64,000 nt of DNA from Flagellimonas oceanensis. Its GTDB lineage: Bacteria > Bacteroidota > Bacteroidia > Flavobacteriales > Flavobacteriaceae. Both the position numbers and the translations under genes were made by a program. The notes under the pieces are model-generated. The model was not told the DNA's origin, did not search any database, and saw only the letters and a list, made by a program, of their open reading frames with translations. The number at the start of each line of letters is the position of its first letter. Position 1 is the stretch's first letter. The stretch covers positions 1 to 64,000 of the forward strand of contig NZ_RZNA01000008.1 of NCBI RefSeq assembly GCF_003992595.1. The letters are read 5' to 3'. Below, one piece after another: positions 56,399-64,000 of this stretch.

Positions 56399-56917
56399 AT
56401 GGTACTTTCAGAACTTCCGTCTTCTGAATACAATCCATTCTACCAGACCTATATCATGGCCTTGGGCGATGTGGAATTGATAGAAGAATTGAAAAATGGA
56501 AGAAAGGTTCTTTTGTCCCTTTTTGAAGAAATCCCAGAAGAAAAACTCAATTATGCTTACGCCGAGGGCAAATGGTCCTTGGCGGAAGCATTGGTGCATA
56601 TGATAGATACCGAACGTATTTTTCAGTATCGTGCGCTTTGTATTGCCAGGAACGATAAAACCCCCTTGCCCGGGTTTGATCAAGATAATTACGTGCCGTT
56701 CTCCAATGCGGCCAACCGTTCCAAAAAAGACTTGACCGAAGAATACAGGGCCGTAAGGGATGCCACAATAACACTGTTCAACTCTTTTGATGACGAAGCC
56801 ATTAATAGAATCGGTATTGCCAGTGGTTCAAAAATGAGTGTTCGTGCCCTTGGATTTATCATAAGCGGGCACCAAGCCCATCATGTACGCGTATTGAAGG
56901 AGCGGTATTTAGCCTAA
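56399..56917 (+). CDS. DinB-family putative metalloenzyme
   Basis: The 172-residue four-helix bundle has the DinB/YfiT metal ligands: His in EALVHMIDTERIFQYR near residue 64 and the pair in SGHQAHHVRVLKERYL near the C-terminus. Some relatives are thiol-dependent S-transferases. The function here is unknown. The start at ATG 56399 keeps the conserved EYNPFYQ opening. Confidence 0.88.
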   Translation: MVLSELPSSEYNPFYQTYIMALGDVELIEELKNGRKVLLSLFEEIPEEKLNYAYAEGKWSLAEALVHMIDTERIFQYRALCIARNDKTPLPGFDQDNYVPFSNAANRSKKDLTEEYRAVRDATITLFNSFDDEAINRIGIASGSKMSVRALGFIISGHQAHHVRVLKERYLA

Positions 56918-56918
56918 A

Positions 56919-57245
56919 TCAATATTGGTCATCTTCTTCCGCATCCTCCGAAGAAGATTCAAGCCCTTCAAAAGAGTCTTCCTCAAATTCAGAAGCCACT
57001 AGTTCTTTGTCAAGTTCCTTTTCTATGGTTTCCTCAAAATTGGCTATGAAATTGGAGAGACTCTTACTGATTTTTACCATGTAGATGGTATCCGTTGTTT
57101 TTACTTCAACAGCCTCAATCACTTCCCCGCTCGGTTTTTTTATGGTCAATATATCATCATCCCCATAGCCATCTGGATAGGAGTCTATTAATTTGGCGGC
57201 CACCTTGTGGTCCACCTTTTTGTAGTCTATCAGAATTCGTTTCAT
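56919..57245 (-). CDS. Small acidic protein of unknown function
   Basis: The 108-residue protein has a compact N-terminal domain (DYKKVDHKVAAKLIDSYPDG, then LTIKKPSGEVIEAVEV) and a highly acidic tail of Glu/Asp/Ser. No signal peptide. It stops one base short of the DinB stop on the other strand, so the two genes converge tightly. Family not recognised. Confidence 0.75.
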   Translation of the reverse strand: MKRILIDYKKVDHKVAAKLIDSYPDGYGDDDILTIKKPSGEVIEAVEVKTTDTIYMVKISKSLSNFIANFEETIEKELDKELVASEFEEDSFEGLESSSEDAEEDDQY

Positions 57246-57339
57246 AATGGTTAGTTATTAAAGTCATTCCTAAACTAGAAATTTTTACAACCAGTGGGGC
57301 TAAAGAGTTGTAAACGGAAAAAATAAGTATGCGAACCTG

Positions 57340-58395
57340 TTATTCGCTGTAGTAAGCAAAGGCTTTTTGGAACAGTTCCTCCGGAATTTTAATATCCGTG
57401 ACAGCATCACCAATTTCCTGAAGCAACACGAAGTTTACGTTGCCATGTGAGTTCTTTTTGTCATACTTGAGCAATTGTAGGATGTCATCGATATCATTTG
57501 CTGTAAAGTCTACTTTGTCAAAATGTTGAGAGAACCCTTTTTTGATTTCATCCACCGATAATTTGGATAGTCCACGCATCTCGTGAGATAAATACCCTTC
57601 CAAAATCATACCCGCAGCAATGGCTTCTCCATGTAGCAAGGTCTTTTTGTCGTGATTGTCCAAACAGTAGGATTCAATGGCATGACCTAAAGTATGCCCA
57701 AAATTCAAAATTTTGCGCAGTCCTTGTTCTGTAGGGTCCTGGAGCACCACTTCATTTTTTATGGCAATCGAGTGTTGAATACAGGCTGGGTCGGTAAAAT
57801 TTCCTTTTTCGACAAGGACGTTCCAATAATCCCTATCCTGTATAAGACCATGTTTCAGCATTTCAGCATATCCGCTTTTTGTTTGCCGCGGGTCCAATGT
57901 TTTCAAAAACTCAGGGAAAATCAGTACCATTTGTGGTTGATTGATTATACCAATCTGATTTTTCAAGGAACCCAAATCCACGCCTGTTTTTCCTCCAATG
58001 GAAGCATCCACCATGGAAAGTAGGGTAGTGGGTATGTTGATGAAATCAATACCTCTTTTAAATGTAGAGGCCACGAATCCTCCCATATCGGTAAGTACGC
58101 CACCGCCTAGGTTGATGAGCAAACTTTTGCGATCACCATCCAAATTGGATAGATCTTCCCAAAGCTGCAAGCACGTATGAATATGTTTATTCTTCTCGCC
58201 AGATTCAATCTCTAATAAGGAATCAATGGGGAAATCGATTATTTTATTGAAAATGGGCAAACAATGTGCTTTGGTGTTTTCATCGACCAAAAGAAATATT
58301 TTGGAATAGCTTTTTTTAGCAATATGCTGATTAAGAGAAGCTTTTGCCAATTCATTGATGTGTACCTCGTAATGCTGTGATTTTACCGACTCCAT
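57340..58395 (-). CDS. aroB: 3-dehydroquinate synthase
   Basis: AroB performs the second shikimate step. The 351-residue protein has the NAD-binding GGGVLTDMGGFVAS near residue 98, the metal ligands and catalytic segments GGKTGVDLGSLKNQIG near 138 and FGHTLGHAIES near 232, plus HGEAIAAGM. Zinc ligands Glu and two His are intact. It is monocistronic. Confidence 0.96.
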   Translation of the reverse strand: MESVKSQHYEVHINELAKASLNQHIAKKSYSKIFLLVDENTKAHCLPIFNKIIDFPIDSLLEIESGEKNKHIHTCLQLWEDLSNLDGDRKSLLINLGGGVLTDMGGFVASTFKRGIDFINIPTTLLSMVDASIGGKTGVDLGSLKNQIGIINQPQMVLIFPEFLKTLDPRQTKSGYAEMLKHGLIQDRDYWNVLVEKGNFTDPACIQHSIAIKNEVVLQDPTEQGLRKILNFGHTLGHAIESYCLDNHDKKTLLHGEAIAAGMILEGYLSHEMRGLSKLSVDEIKKGFSQHFDKVDFTANDIDDILQLLKYDKKNSHGNVNFVLLQEIGDAVTDIKIPEELFQKAFAYYSE

Positions 58396-58901
58396 AATAT
58401 AATTTACGTTGCTAAGTAAAGACTATTTTTTGTTTTAGGGTTCCTGAGGTTGCGATTTCCATGAAATCCTCAATAGTTGACTCTTTTTTTATTGATTCTG
58501 TTATATCCAGAACAAAAGATTCGTGATGAAACTAAAGGCAAGTGCTGGATGTTCTAATTACTAAAATAATTTGTTTTTTACATTGGGGCACCATCAGAAG
58601 ATTTGATTCACTCCATCAATCTGGCTAAACTTAATGTATTCCGTCAATTTTTATCTTTTTAAACACAAAAATATAACGCAGCCGTCATTATATTTGACCC
58701 TGTGAATGCATTGGTATGGCTGGTTGTGCCGGTCTTATGGAATGTATTCTAAAAACAAAAAAAATACTGTTCTGGTTTTCAGTCCTTTGAGTTGAAAAAA
58801 ATAGGATGAGTCTAAAATTTCAACTATCAAGAGCGCTAGCAAAGCATTGGGAATCGGGAGAATTAGAAATATTGACCTTGGGTCTTAATGCTTAGTTTTG
58901 A
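58396..58901. other. 506-bp intergenic region upstream of proline dehydrogenase
   Basis: AT-rich, no convincing ORF over 30 codons. TATATTTG at 58689-58696 matches the -7 consensus but lacks a good -33 partner and would leave a 5' leader of about 200 nt. A 29-codon frame at 58806-58895 has no support. The rest looks unstructured by eye. Confidence 0.4.
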
Positions 58902-60074
58902 ATGCGACCAAATTTTGAGAACACTGAAATAGCTTTTGAGCTAAAAACAGACGCCCAATTAGAGCGTGCTTACTTCCTTTTTAAAATGATTTCCATTGAA
59001 CCGCTGGTTCGTATTGGTACAGCCTTGACAAATATCGCCATCAAGGCACATCTGCCTGTGGAAGGGCTTATTAGGACTACTGTATTCGACCACTTTTGTG
59101 GTGGGGTAAATGAGAAGGACTGTCTTCCCATAATCGACAATATGTATGGAAATGGGGTCTGCTCGGTCTTGGATTACTCTGCTGAGGGCAAATCTGTGGA
59201 CAATCAACTTGATTTTGCCATGGAAAAGACCTTGGAGATTTTGGATTTCGTAAAGGAAAAGGATGCCATGCCTTTTGCTGTCTTTAAACCAACAGGCTTT
59301 GGACGATTCAAATTGTATGAAAAAGTATCTGCTGGGGTCAAACTAACAGAAAAAGAACAAGCTGAATGGGGCAGAATTGTTAACCGGTTTGAGAAAGTTT
59401 GTCAAAAAGCGCACAAACTCGATGTGGCTCTTTTGATTGATGCTGAGGAAAGTTGGATGCAGGATGCCGCAGATGACCTAGTATTGGAAATGATGCGCAA
59501 ATACAACAAAGAGAAAGCCATCGTGTTCAATACCTTTCAAATGTATCGCTGGGACAGGATGGGATACATTGTTAAATTGTTCAAGCAAGCTGAAGAGGAA
59601 GGTTTCAAAATCGGGGCCAAGGTGGTTCGTGGAGCCTATATGGAAAAAGAGAACGACAGGGCAGAAGACAAAGGGTACAAAAGCCCTATTTGCGAAAACA
59701 AAAAACTCACGGATGAAAACTTTGATGCCGCCATCGACTACATGATGGACCATATAGACTATTTTACCATATTCGCTGGCACCCATAATGAGAAAAGTAC
59801 ACTTCGGCTAGTGGATTTAATGGAAGAAAGGGGCATCGCTTCCGATGATGGCAGAATTTGGTTTGGTCAATTATTCGGTATGAGCGACCACATTACCTAT
59901 AACTTGGCAGCCCATGGTTTTAACACCGTAAAATATGTGCCATACGGTCCTGTTCGGGATGTGATGCCTTATTTGATCAGAAGGGCAGAGGAAAATACTT
60001 CGGTTGCTGGGCAAACGTCAAGGGAACTTACCTTGATTACCAAAGAACGAAAGCGAAGGAAGTTGGGGGGTTAA
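58902..60074 (+). CDS. Proline dehydrogenase family protein
   Basis: The 390-residue protein has a PRODH TIM barrel: RGAYMEKE near residue 245, GTHNEKS near 297 and the FAD/proline segment ending LIRRAEENTS. It oxidises proline to pyrroline-5-carboxylate and is a stand-alone enzyme without the P5C-dehydrogenase half of PutA. The long, AT-rich 5' region may carry regulation. The 3' end overlaps the convergent gene by 4 bp. Confidence 0.9.
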   Translation: MRPNFENTEIAFELKTDAQLERAYFLFKMISIEPLVRIGTALTNIAIKAHLPVEGLIRTTVFDHFCGGVNEKDCLPIIDNMYGNGVCSVLDYSAEGKSVDNQLDFAMEKTLEILDFVKEKDAMPFAVFKPTGFGRFKLYEKVSAGVKLTEKEQAEWGRIVNRFEKVCQKAHKLDVALLIDAEESWMQDAADDLVLEMMRKYNKEKAIVFNTFQMYRWDRMGYIVKLFKQAEEEGFKIGAKVVRGAYMEKENDRAEDKGYKSPICENKKLTDENFDAAIDYMMDHIDYFTIFAGTHNEKSTLRLVDLMEERGIASDDGRIWFGQLFGMSDHITYNLAAHGFNTVKYVPYGPVRDVMPYLIRRAEENTSVAGQTSRELTLITKERKRRKLGG

Positions 60075-60445
60075 TTCTCTGGGGTTATTTTTTCCACAGT
60101 AATTCCTTCCTCACAATTCATAGCTTTTAGTTCCAACTCTTCTCCATTGTATTCGTGCGAGATAAAATACGTTTTGCATGGTTCGGATTTGGTATCACTT
60201 TTGCCAAAATCCACATTGCCATCTTCCAAAAACGATTGAATCATAAGGGTGTCTCGGTATTCTTCCGGTAGGGATTCAGAAAAAGTCAATGGTTTGGAAC
60301 GCATATCCTTAAGCACCCTGCAATTGGGCAAATAGCAAAAATCAATGCCCTCTTCACCTGATTTTTTTTTCAGGATAAAAACCAAAAAAATCAATCCTAT
60401 GGACAGTCCAACCAAGTACCATCCCAATCGTTTCAAAAATGCCAT
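60071..60445 (-). CDS. Membrane-anchored small protein, unknown
   Basis: The 124-residue protein has one N-terminal transmembrane helix (YLVGLSIGLIFLVFIL) and a periplasmic domain with four Cys (DFCYLPNCRV, EPCK, NCEEG), likely to form disulfides. No family recognised with certainty. It converges with proline dehydrogenase and follows the alanine dehydrogenase gene by 5 bp. Confidence 0.75.
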   Translation of the reverse strand: MAFLKRLGWYLVGLSIGLIFLVFILKKKSGEEGIDFCYLPNCRVLKDMRSKPLTFSESLPEEYRDTLMIQSFLEDGNVDFGKSDTKSEPCKTYFISHEYNGEELELKAMNCEEGITVEKITPEN

Positions 60446-60450
60446 TTACT

Positions 60451-61650
60451 TTAAAAAATAAGAAAGTTAATATCGTTATAACTCAGCCCAAACCAATCGC
60501 CCACCGATTTATTGGTCAAAATGCCGTGGTACATGTAAAGCCCGTTGCGCAAACCTTTGTCAAACCGAAGGGAATGCTCCAAACCACCTTCTTCGCCAAT
60601 TTTCAATAAGTAAGGCGTAAATATGTTACTAATGGAAATGGAGGATGTTCGTGGGTATCTGGATGGAATATTAGGAACACCATAATGGATTACCCCATAT
60701 TTCTCAAAAGTGGGTTTTCTGTGGGTAGTCACTTCCGAAGTTTCAAAACAGCCGCCCATATCAATGCTCACATCAATGATGACAGATCCTTTTTTCATGT
60801 TTTCCACCATGGAGCTGGAAACCACTACTGGAGAACGGTCTTTACCTCTCGTTGCACCGATGGCCACATCACAGCGTTTTAAGGATTTGATCAAATTCTT
60901 GGGCTGTACGGTTGACGTGTACAAGGTTTGGTTCAAACTGGTCTGAAGACTCCTTAATTTACTAATGGAATTATCAAACACCTTTACATTGGCACCTAGT
61001 CCCAGGGCAGACCGTGCAGCAAATTCGCCGACGGTTCCTGCTCCTATGATCACAACTTCCACAGGAGGGACTCCACTGATGTTTCCAAACATCAATCCAT
61101 TGCCGGTGTTGGGGTTCGACATTAATTCCGAAGCGATCAAAATAGAGGAAATTCCTGCAATTTCACTCAAAGAGCGAACGGCTGGATAATTGCCGTCATC
61201 ATCCCGGATATATTCAAAGGCAATGGCCGTCAATCGCTTCTTGGCCATAATCTCAAAATACTCCTTGTTCTGGGTCTTTATCTGCAGAGCAGAAATAACA
61301 ATGGTCTGTGGATTAAGCAAATCTATCTCCGAAAGGGTAGGGGGTTCCACCTTCAATATAATGGGGCAGGAGAATACTTTTTTGGTGTCCCTGGTTATTT
61401 CGGCTCCTGCATTGGTGTAGTCGAGGTCGGAAAAATTAGCCCCTTCTCCTGCACCCGTTTCCACCAATACCCGGTGTCCGTGGGCTGTAATGGCATTCAC
61501 GGCATCAGGAGTAAGACAAACACGCTTTTCTTGATATTGGTTTTCCTTTGGAATGCCAATAAACAGTTCTCCCTTCTGTTTTACGATTTCTAGGGTTTCT
61601 TCTTGGGGAAGCAGTTGTTGTTTGCTAAATGGGGAGGCAGCGTGGCTCAT
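60451..61650 (-). CDS. ald: Alanine dehydrogenase
   Basis: The 399-residue enzyme converts alanine to pyruvate and ammonia. GIPKENQYQEKRV opens the substrate domain, catalytic Lys and His are in KVEPPTLSE and the region near residue 120, and GAGTVGEFAARSALGLGA is the NAD-binding loop near 206. All landmarks are intact. It may share a transcript with the small Cys-containing membrane protein. Confidence 0.92.
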   Translation of the reverse strand: MSHAASPFSKQQLLPQEETLEIVKQKGELFIGIPKENQYQEKRVCLTPDAVNAITAHGHRVLVETGAGEGANFSDLDYTNAGAEITRDTKKVFSCPIILKVEPPTLSEIDLLNPQTIVISALQIKTQNKEYFEIMAKKRLTAIAFEYIRDDDGNYPAVRSLSEIAGISSILIASELMSNPNTGNGLMFGNISGVPPVEVVIIGAGTVGEFAARSALGLGANVKVFDNSISKLRSLQTSLNQTLYTSTVQPKNLIKSLKRCDVAIGATRGKDRSPVVVSSSMVENMKKGSVIIDVSIDMGGCFETSEVTTHRKPTFEKYGVIHYGVPNIPSRYPRTSSISISNIFTPYLLKIGEEGGLEHSLRFDKGLRNGLYMYHGILTNKSVGDWFGLSYNDINFLIF

Positions 61651-61692
61651 AAAATGTAAATCTAATCAGGATACCATAAGGTACGGGCAAAT

Positions 61693-62238
61693 TTACATTT
61701 TTTTTGAAGCAGTCTTTTGGCGTTGTTCCAATTTCTCTCGCTCCTTTCGTAATTCCTCTTTTTCCTTTAGAATCTGCAGCTCGGTGTCCATAGCCTCCAA
61801 ATCTATTCCATGAACATGTTTGTCTACGAGTTTTACCCTAATAAAGTAGACCACAGGAACAATAACCATGGTCACGGCAATCACATAAAGTATTTCGTTT
61901 TCATCGATTCGTTCGCTATTGGAATAATTTAGTGCCGTAAACAACTGGAAGCTATACATGGAAAGAGGAATCAAGATGGCATGGTACCACCAACTTTTAG
62001 AAGTAACGAACCAAATTACCAAAAGCAACAACGGAACGAACTTATTGAAATAGTAATAAACAGCTGTAGACACATCCCCAAAATTGTTTTCGGTTAAAGT
62101 AATGCCTAAAAAAGTCCAAGATGTTGCTTCTTGCGGCAAGTACTTGTAACTATAAAACAACAAAGGAGATATAGCAATAAATAGGGCGATAGCCCCTTCG
62201 ATTATAAAGCGCTTCTTAAATGTAGATTTTTTGCTCAT
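61693..62238 (-). CDS. Integral membrane protein with C-terminal coiled coil
   Basis: The 181-residue protein has about four transmembrane helices (residues 10-30, 60-78, 82-100 and 115-135) and a charged C-terminal helix rich in Glu and Lys (LQILKEKEELRKEREKLEQ) that should form a cytoplasmic coiled coil. Function unknown. It is monocistronic. Confidence 0.75.
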   Translation of the reverse strand: MSKKSTFKKRFIIEGAIALFIAISPLLFYSYKYLPQEATSWTFLGITLTENNFGDVSTAVYYYFNKFVPLLLLVIWFVTSKSWWYHAILIPLSMYSFQLFTALNYSNSERIDENEILYVIAVTMVIVPVVYFIRVKLVDKHVHGIDLEAMDTELQILKEKEELRKEREKLEQRQKTASKKM

Positions 62239-62276
62239 TAGTTTGATAACTCAAAAAACCCAACATTATTGTAAAA

Positions 62277-62304
62277 AAAATCCCTTTTCGAAAAAAGGGA
62301 TTTT
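62277..62304 (-). terminator. Terminator of the small secreted peptide gene
   Basis: AAAATCCCTTTT (62277-62288) pairs perfectly with AAAAGGGATTTT (62293-62304) around the tetraloop CGAA. An A run at 62273-62280 gives a U tract on the minus strand. Confidence 0.88.
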
Positions 62305-62326
62305 AGCTCGTGGATAAAAGTCTAAG

Positions 62327-62458
62327 TTAAATCTTAACTAGTTTAGACTTCTTGATACTAGTTGTTTGATTGCCGTCAATAGTTACTGTAGTTGATACAG
62401 CAGTCATTGCCAAAAATGCAACAGCTAGCAATCCAAAAAAAACTTTTTTAGTGTTCAT
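62327..62458 (-). CDS. 43-residue secreted peptide
   Basis: A short ORF encodes a signal-peptide-like start (MNTKKVFFGLLAVAFLAMTA) and a 20-residue mature part rich in Thr and Lys ending SKLVKI. A strong terminator lies about 25 bp after the stop, supporting a real transcript. It looks like a small envelope or secreted peptide; function unknown. Confidence 0.6.
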   Translation of the reverse strand: MNTKKVFFGLLAVAFLAMTAVSTTVTIDGNQTTSIKKSKLVKI

Positions 62459-62633
62459 CGTAAAAGAGTTTTTGGTTAATAAATGAATTAATTCACAAAG
62501 CAAATGTAGGAAAATATTTCAACTTACCATGCCATTTGTCGATAAAATTGGTTTTTTAACGTAAAAAAATTGCTTTTCATCGAAATCAGCTTGCTCTGTG
62601 CAATAATTTCCCTGAAGATAGAGGGATTGCTAT

Positions 62634-63050
62634 TTAAGAAACATTTAACTCGATTGAACGCGTGCTTTCCTCGATAAAGTGCAGGAATACCCCCACAGCA
62701 TCCTTAGGTAGGAGCGAGGAAATTTTATCGGGCCATTCAATAAAGAGCCATGCATCGGAATTCAAATAATCTTCAAAGCCCATGTCCAAAGCTTCCATTT
62801 CATCATTGAGTCTATAAAAATCAAAATGGTAGGCCAAGGGCATATCATTTTCATCGGAATATTCATTCACCAAACCAAAAGTAGGACTGTTGGCTACATC
62901 AACGGCTCCAAGCTCTTTTACCAAAGCTTTTACCAGCGTTGTCTTGCCTACGCCCATATCTCCGTATAAACACAGTACCTTGTTCGGAGCATTCGTCAAT
63001 AGCTCTTGGGCCACTTCGTTGATTTCATCCAATTGAAAAGTTCTCTTCAC
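62634..63050 (-). CDS. tsaE: tRNA N6-adenosine threonylcarbamoyltransferase ATPase TsaE
   Basis: The 138-residue protein has the P-loop GDMGVGKTT at residues 30-38, a conserved SPTFGLVNEY segment near 71 and HFDFYRL near 90, all typical of TsaE, which works with TsaB and TsaD to make t6A in tRNA. It lies 7 bp downstream of porX on the same strand, so they are cotranscribed. Confidence 0.95.
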   Translation of the reverse strand: MKRTFQLDEINEVAQELLTNAPNKVLCLYGDMGVGKTTLVKALVKELGAVDVANSPTFGLVNEYSDENDMPLAYHFDFYRLNDEMEALDMGFEDYLNSDAWLFIEWPDKISSLLPKDAVGVFLHFIEESTRSIELNVS

Positions 63051-63057
63051 ACCAGTT

Positions 63058-64000
63058 TTATTTTGGGTCCAAAACTACGAAAGGAACAATCATTTCTTCC
63101 AAGGAAACACCGCCATGCTGATACGTGTTGCGATAATAGCTCACATAATGGTTGTAGTTGTTCGGATAAGCAAAGAAGAGGTCGTTCTTCGCAAAAATGA
63201 AACTGCTGCTCAAGTTAATGTTCGGTAAATGAATCTCTTGGGGATTTTTGGTGGCCAAGACATCTTTATCTTGATAGGTAAGGCTTCGTCCGGTTTTGTA
63301 ACGGAGATTCAAGCTGGTTTCTCTATCGCCGATTACTTTTGAAGGTTGCTTCACATTAATGGTGCCGTGGTCGGTGGTCAAAATCAGCTTCATGCCCAAA
63401 TCCTGTGCCTGCTGGATGATTTCCAACAAAGGGGAGTTCTTGAACCAGCTCAAGGTAAGCGACCGGTATGCCTTATCGTTTGAGGCAAGCTCCTTAACCA
63501 CTTCCATTTCTGTTTTGGAGTGGGAGAGCATATCCACAAAGTTGTAAACCACCACGGTAAGGTCATTATCCTTTTGAGATTTAAAGTTGGAAGCCAACTG
63601 TTTTCCTTGCTTTAGATTACTGATTTTATGGTATTCCCAATTGAGGTCCAATCCCAGTCGTTTCAATTGTTCCCCTAAGAATTCGGACTCATGGAGGTTT
63701 TTACCGCCTTCGTCGGTATCGTTTTTCCACCAGTCCGGATAACGTTTTTCCATTTCGGCGGGCATCAGGCCGGAAAACAGTGCGTTACGTGCATATTGGG
63801 TGGCCGTTGGCAAAATACTAAAGTAGGCGCACTCCTGTTTCTTTTTATAGTGAACCGACAAGGTCTTCTCAAAAGCCAACCATTGGTCATACCTTAAATT
63901 ATCAATGACCACCAAAAGGGTCTTGTTGCCTTCCAGTTCTGGCTGGATTTTGTTCTTGAAAAGGGTGTGGGACATCACGGGAGCTTCGCTTTCCTTGAAC
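63058..64000 (-). CDS. porX: PorX response regulator, C-terminal part (truncated by the window edge)
   Basis: The reading frame enters from beyond 64000 and contains the PglZ phosphodiesterase domain of PorX, with the metal-ligand segments VVIDNLRYDQW, TATQYARN and LTTDHGTINV. The N-terminal receiver domain lies outside the window, so this is the 3' part of the gene. PorX with the PorY kinase controls type IX secretion genes in Bacteroidota. It is followed at once by tsaE. Confidence 0.9.
   Translation of the reverse strand, partial: FKESEAPVMSHTLFKNKIQPELEGNKTLLVVIDNLRYDQWLAFEKTLSVHYKKKQECAYFSILPTATQYARNALFSGLMPAEMEKRYPDWWKNDTDEGGKNLHESEFLGEQLKRLGLDLNWEYHKISNLKQGKQLASNFKSQKDNDLTVVVYNFVDMLSHSKTEMEVVKELASNDKAYRSLTLSWFKNSPLLEIIQQAQDLGMKLILTTDHGTINVKQPSKVIGDRETSLNLRYKTGRSLTYQDKDVLATKNPQEIHLPNINLSSSFIFAKNDLFFAYPNNYNHYVSYYRNTYQHGGVSLEEMIVPFVVLDPK

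Noticed and set aside
58806..58895. 29-codon ORF just before proline dehydrogenase
   Set aside because: Too short, with no promoter, conserved motif or terminator; random expectation is high in AT-rich DNA.
1..64000. CRISPR arrays, rRNA and tRNA genes
   Set aside because: No regularly spaced identical repeats and no recognisable rRNA or tRNA segments were seen by eye; a tRNA scan would be needed to exclude a tRNA completely.

Overview
The window looks like chromosomal DNA of a marine member of the Flavobacteriaceae (Bacteroidota), possibly near Allomuricauda/Flagellimonas; the genus is a guess. Supporting signs are a PorX-type regulator of the type IX secretion system at the right edge, a TonB-dependent receptor with a CarboxypepD_reg-like N-terminus, an OmpA/PD40 envelope gene, several Bacteroidota-only families (DUF4834, DUF6146, DUF6787, TIGR02757), and promoters carrying the Bacteroidota -7 motif TANNTTTG rather than sigma-70 boxes. 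No rRNA, tRNA or CRISPR array was recognised by eye.

Layout. 1-2.8 kb is accessory DNA: an intact IS110-family insertion sequence with a structured upstream region that resembles a bridge RNA, followed by two compact minus-strand one-gene units whose ends behave like integron cassettes (two long attC-like repeats, complementary cassette termini, start codons within about 25 nt of the junction). The IS appears to sit inside the distal arm of one attC-like repeat. 2.9-5.1 kb holds a GNAT-like protein and an outer-membrane protein. 5.2-10.6 kb is a tightly coupled plus-strand operon for surface glycan assembly (DUF4834, YfhO-like, glycosyltransferase, flippase). 10.7-14.7 kb holds a secreted Arg/Ser-tailed protein and a badly decayed DUF11-OmpA fusion pseudogene.

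15-24 kb is housekeeping: uvrA, a sigma factor followed by a 47-aa ORF, an endonuclease III without the iron-sulfur cysteines, bcp, a metallo-beta-lactamase-fold hydrolase and an esterase. 24-35.8 kb carries a minus-strand group with a pseudo-dihydroorotase translationally coupled to a BatA/VWA protein, then a glycosyltransferase, an SGNH hydrolase, an S10 peptidase, a Tat-exported oxidoreductase overlapping a lipoprotein ADP-ribosylglycohydrolase, TIGR02757 and an ABC ATPase. 36-45.2 kb has msrA-folE, a His/Glu-rich TonB receptor with a small His/Cys-rich partner, the serC-serA pair and an acyl-CoA reductase facing a ferredoxin.

45.6-64 kb contains ychF, a DMT transporter, the topoisomerase IV pair parE-parC, a sterol desaturase, an XRE repressor divergent from an M14 peptidase with shared palindromic operators, an Lrp regulator with DinB, aroB, proline dehydrogenase, alanine dehydrogenase, a 43-aa secreted peptide, tsaE and the 3' part of porX. 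The most unusual material is in the first 2.8 kb; the decayed DUF11-OmpA locus, the metal-ligand-free dihydroorotase, the His-rich TonB locus and the XRE/M14 operator are next.
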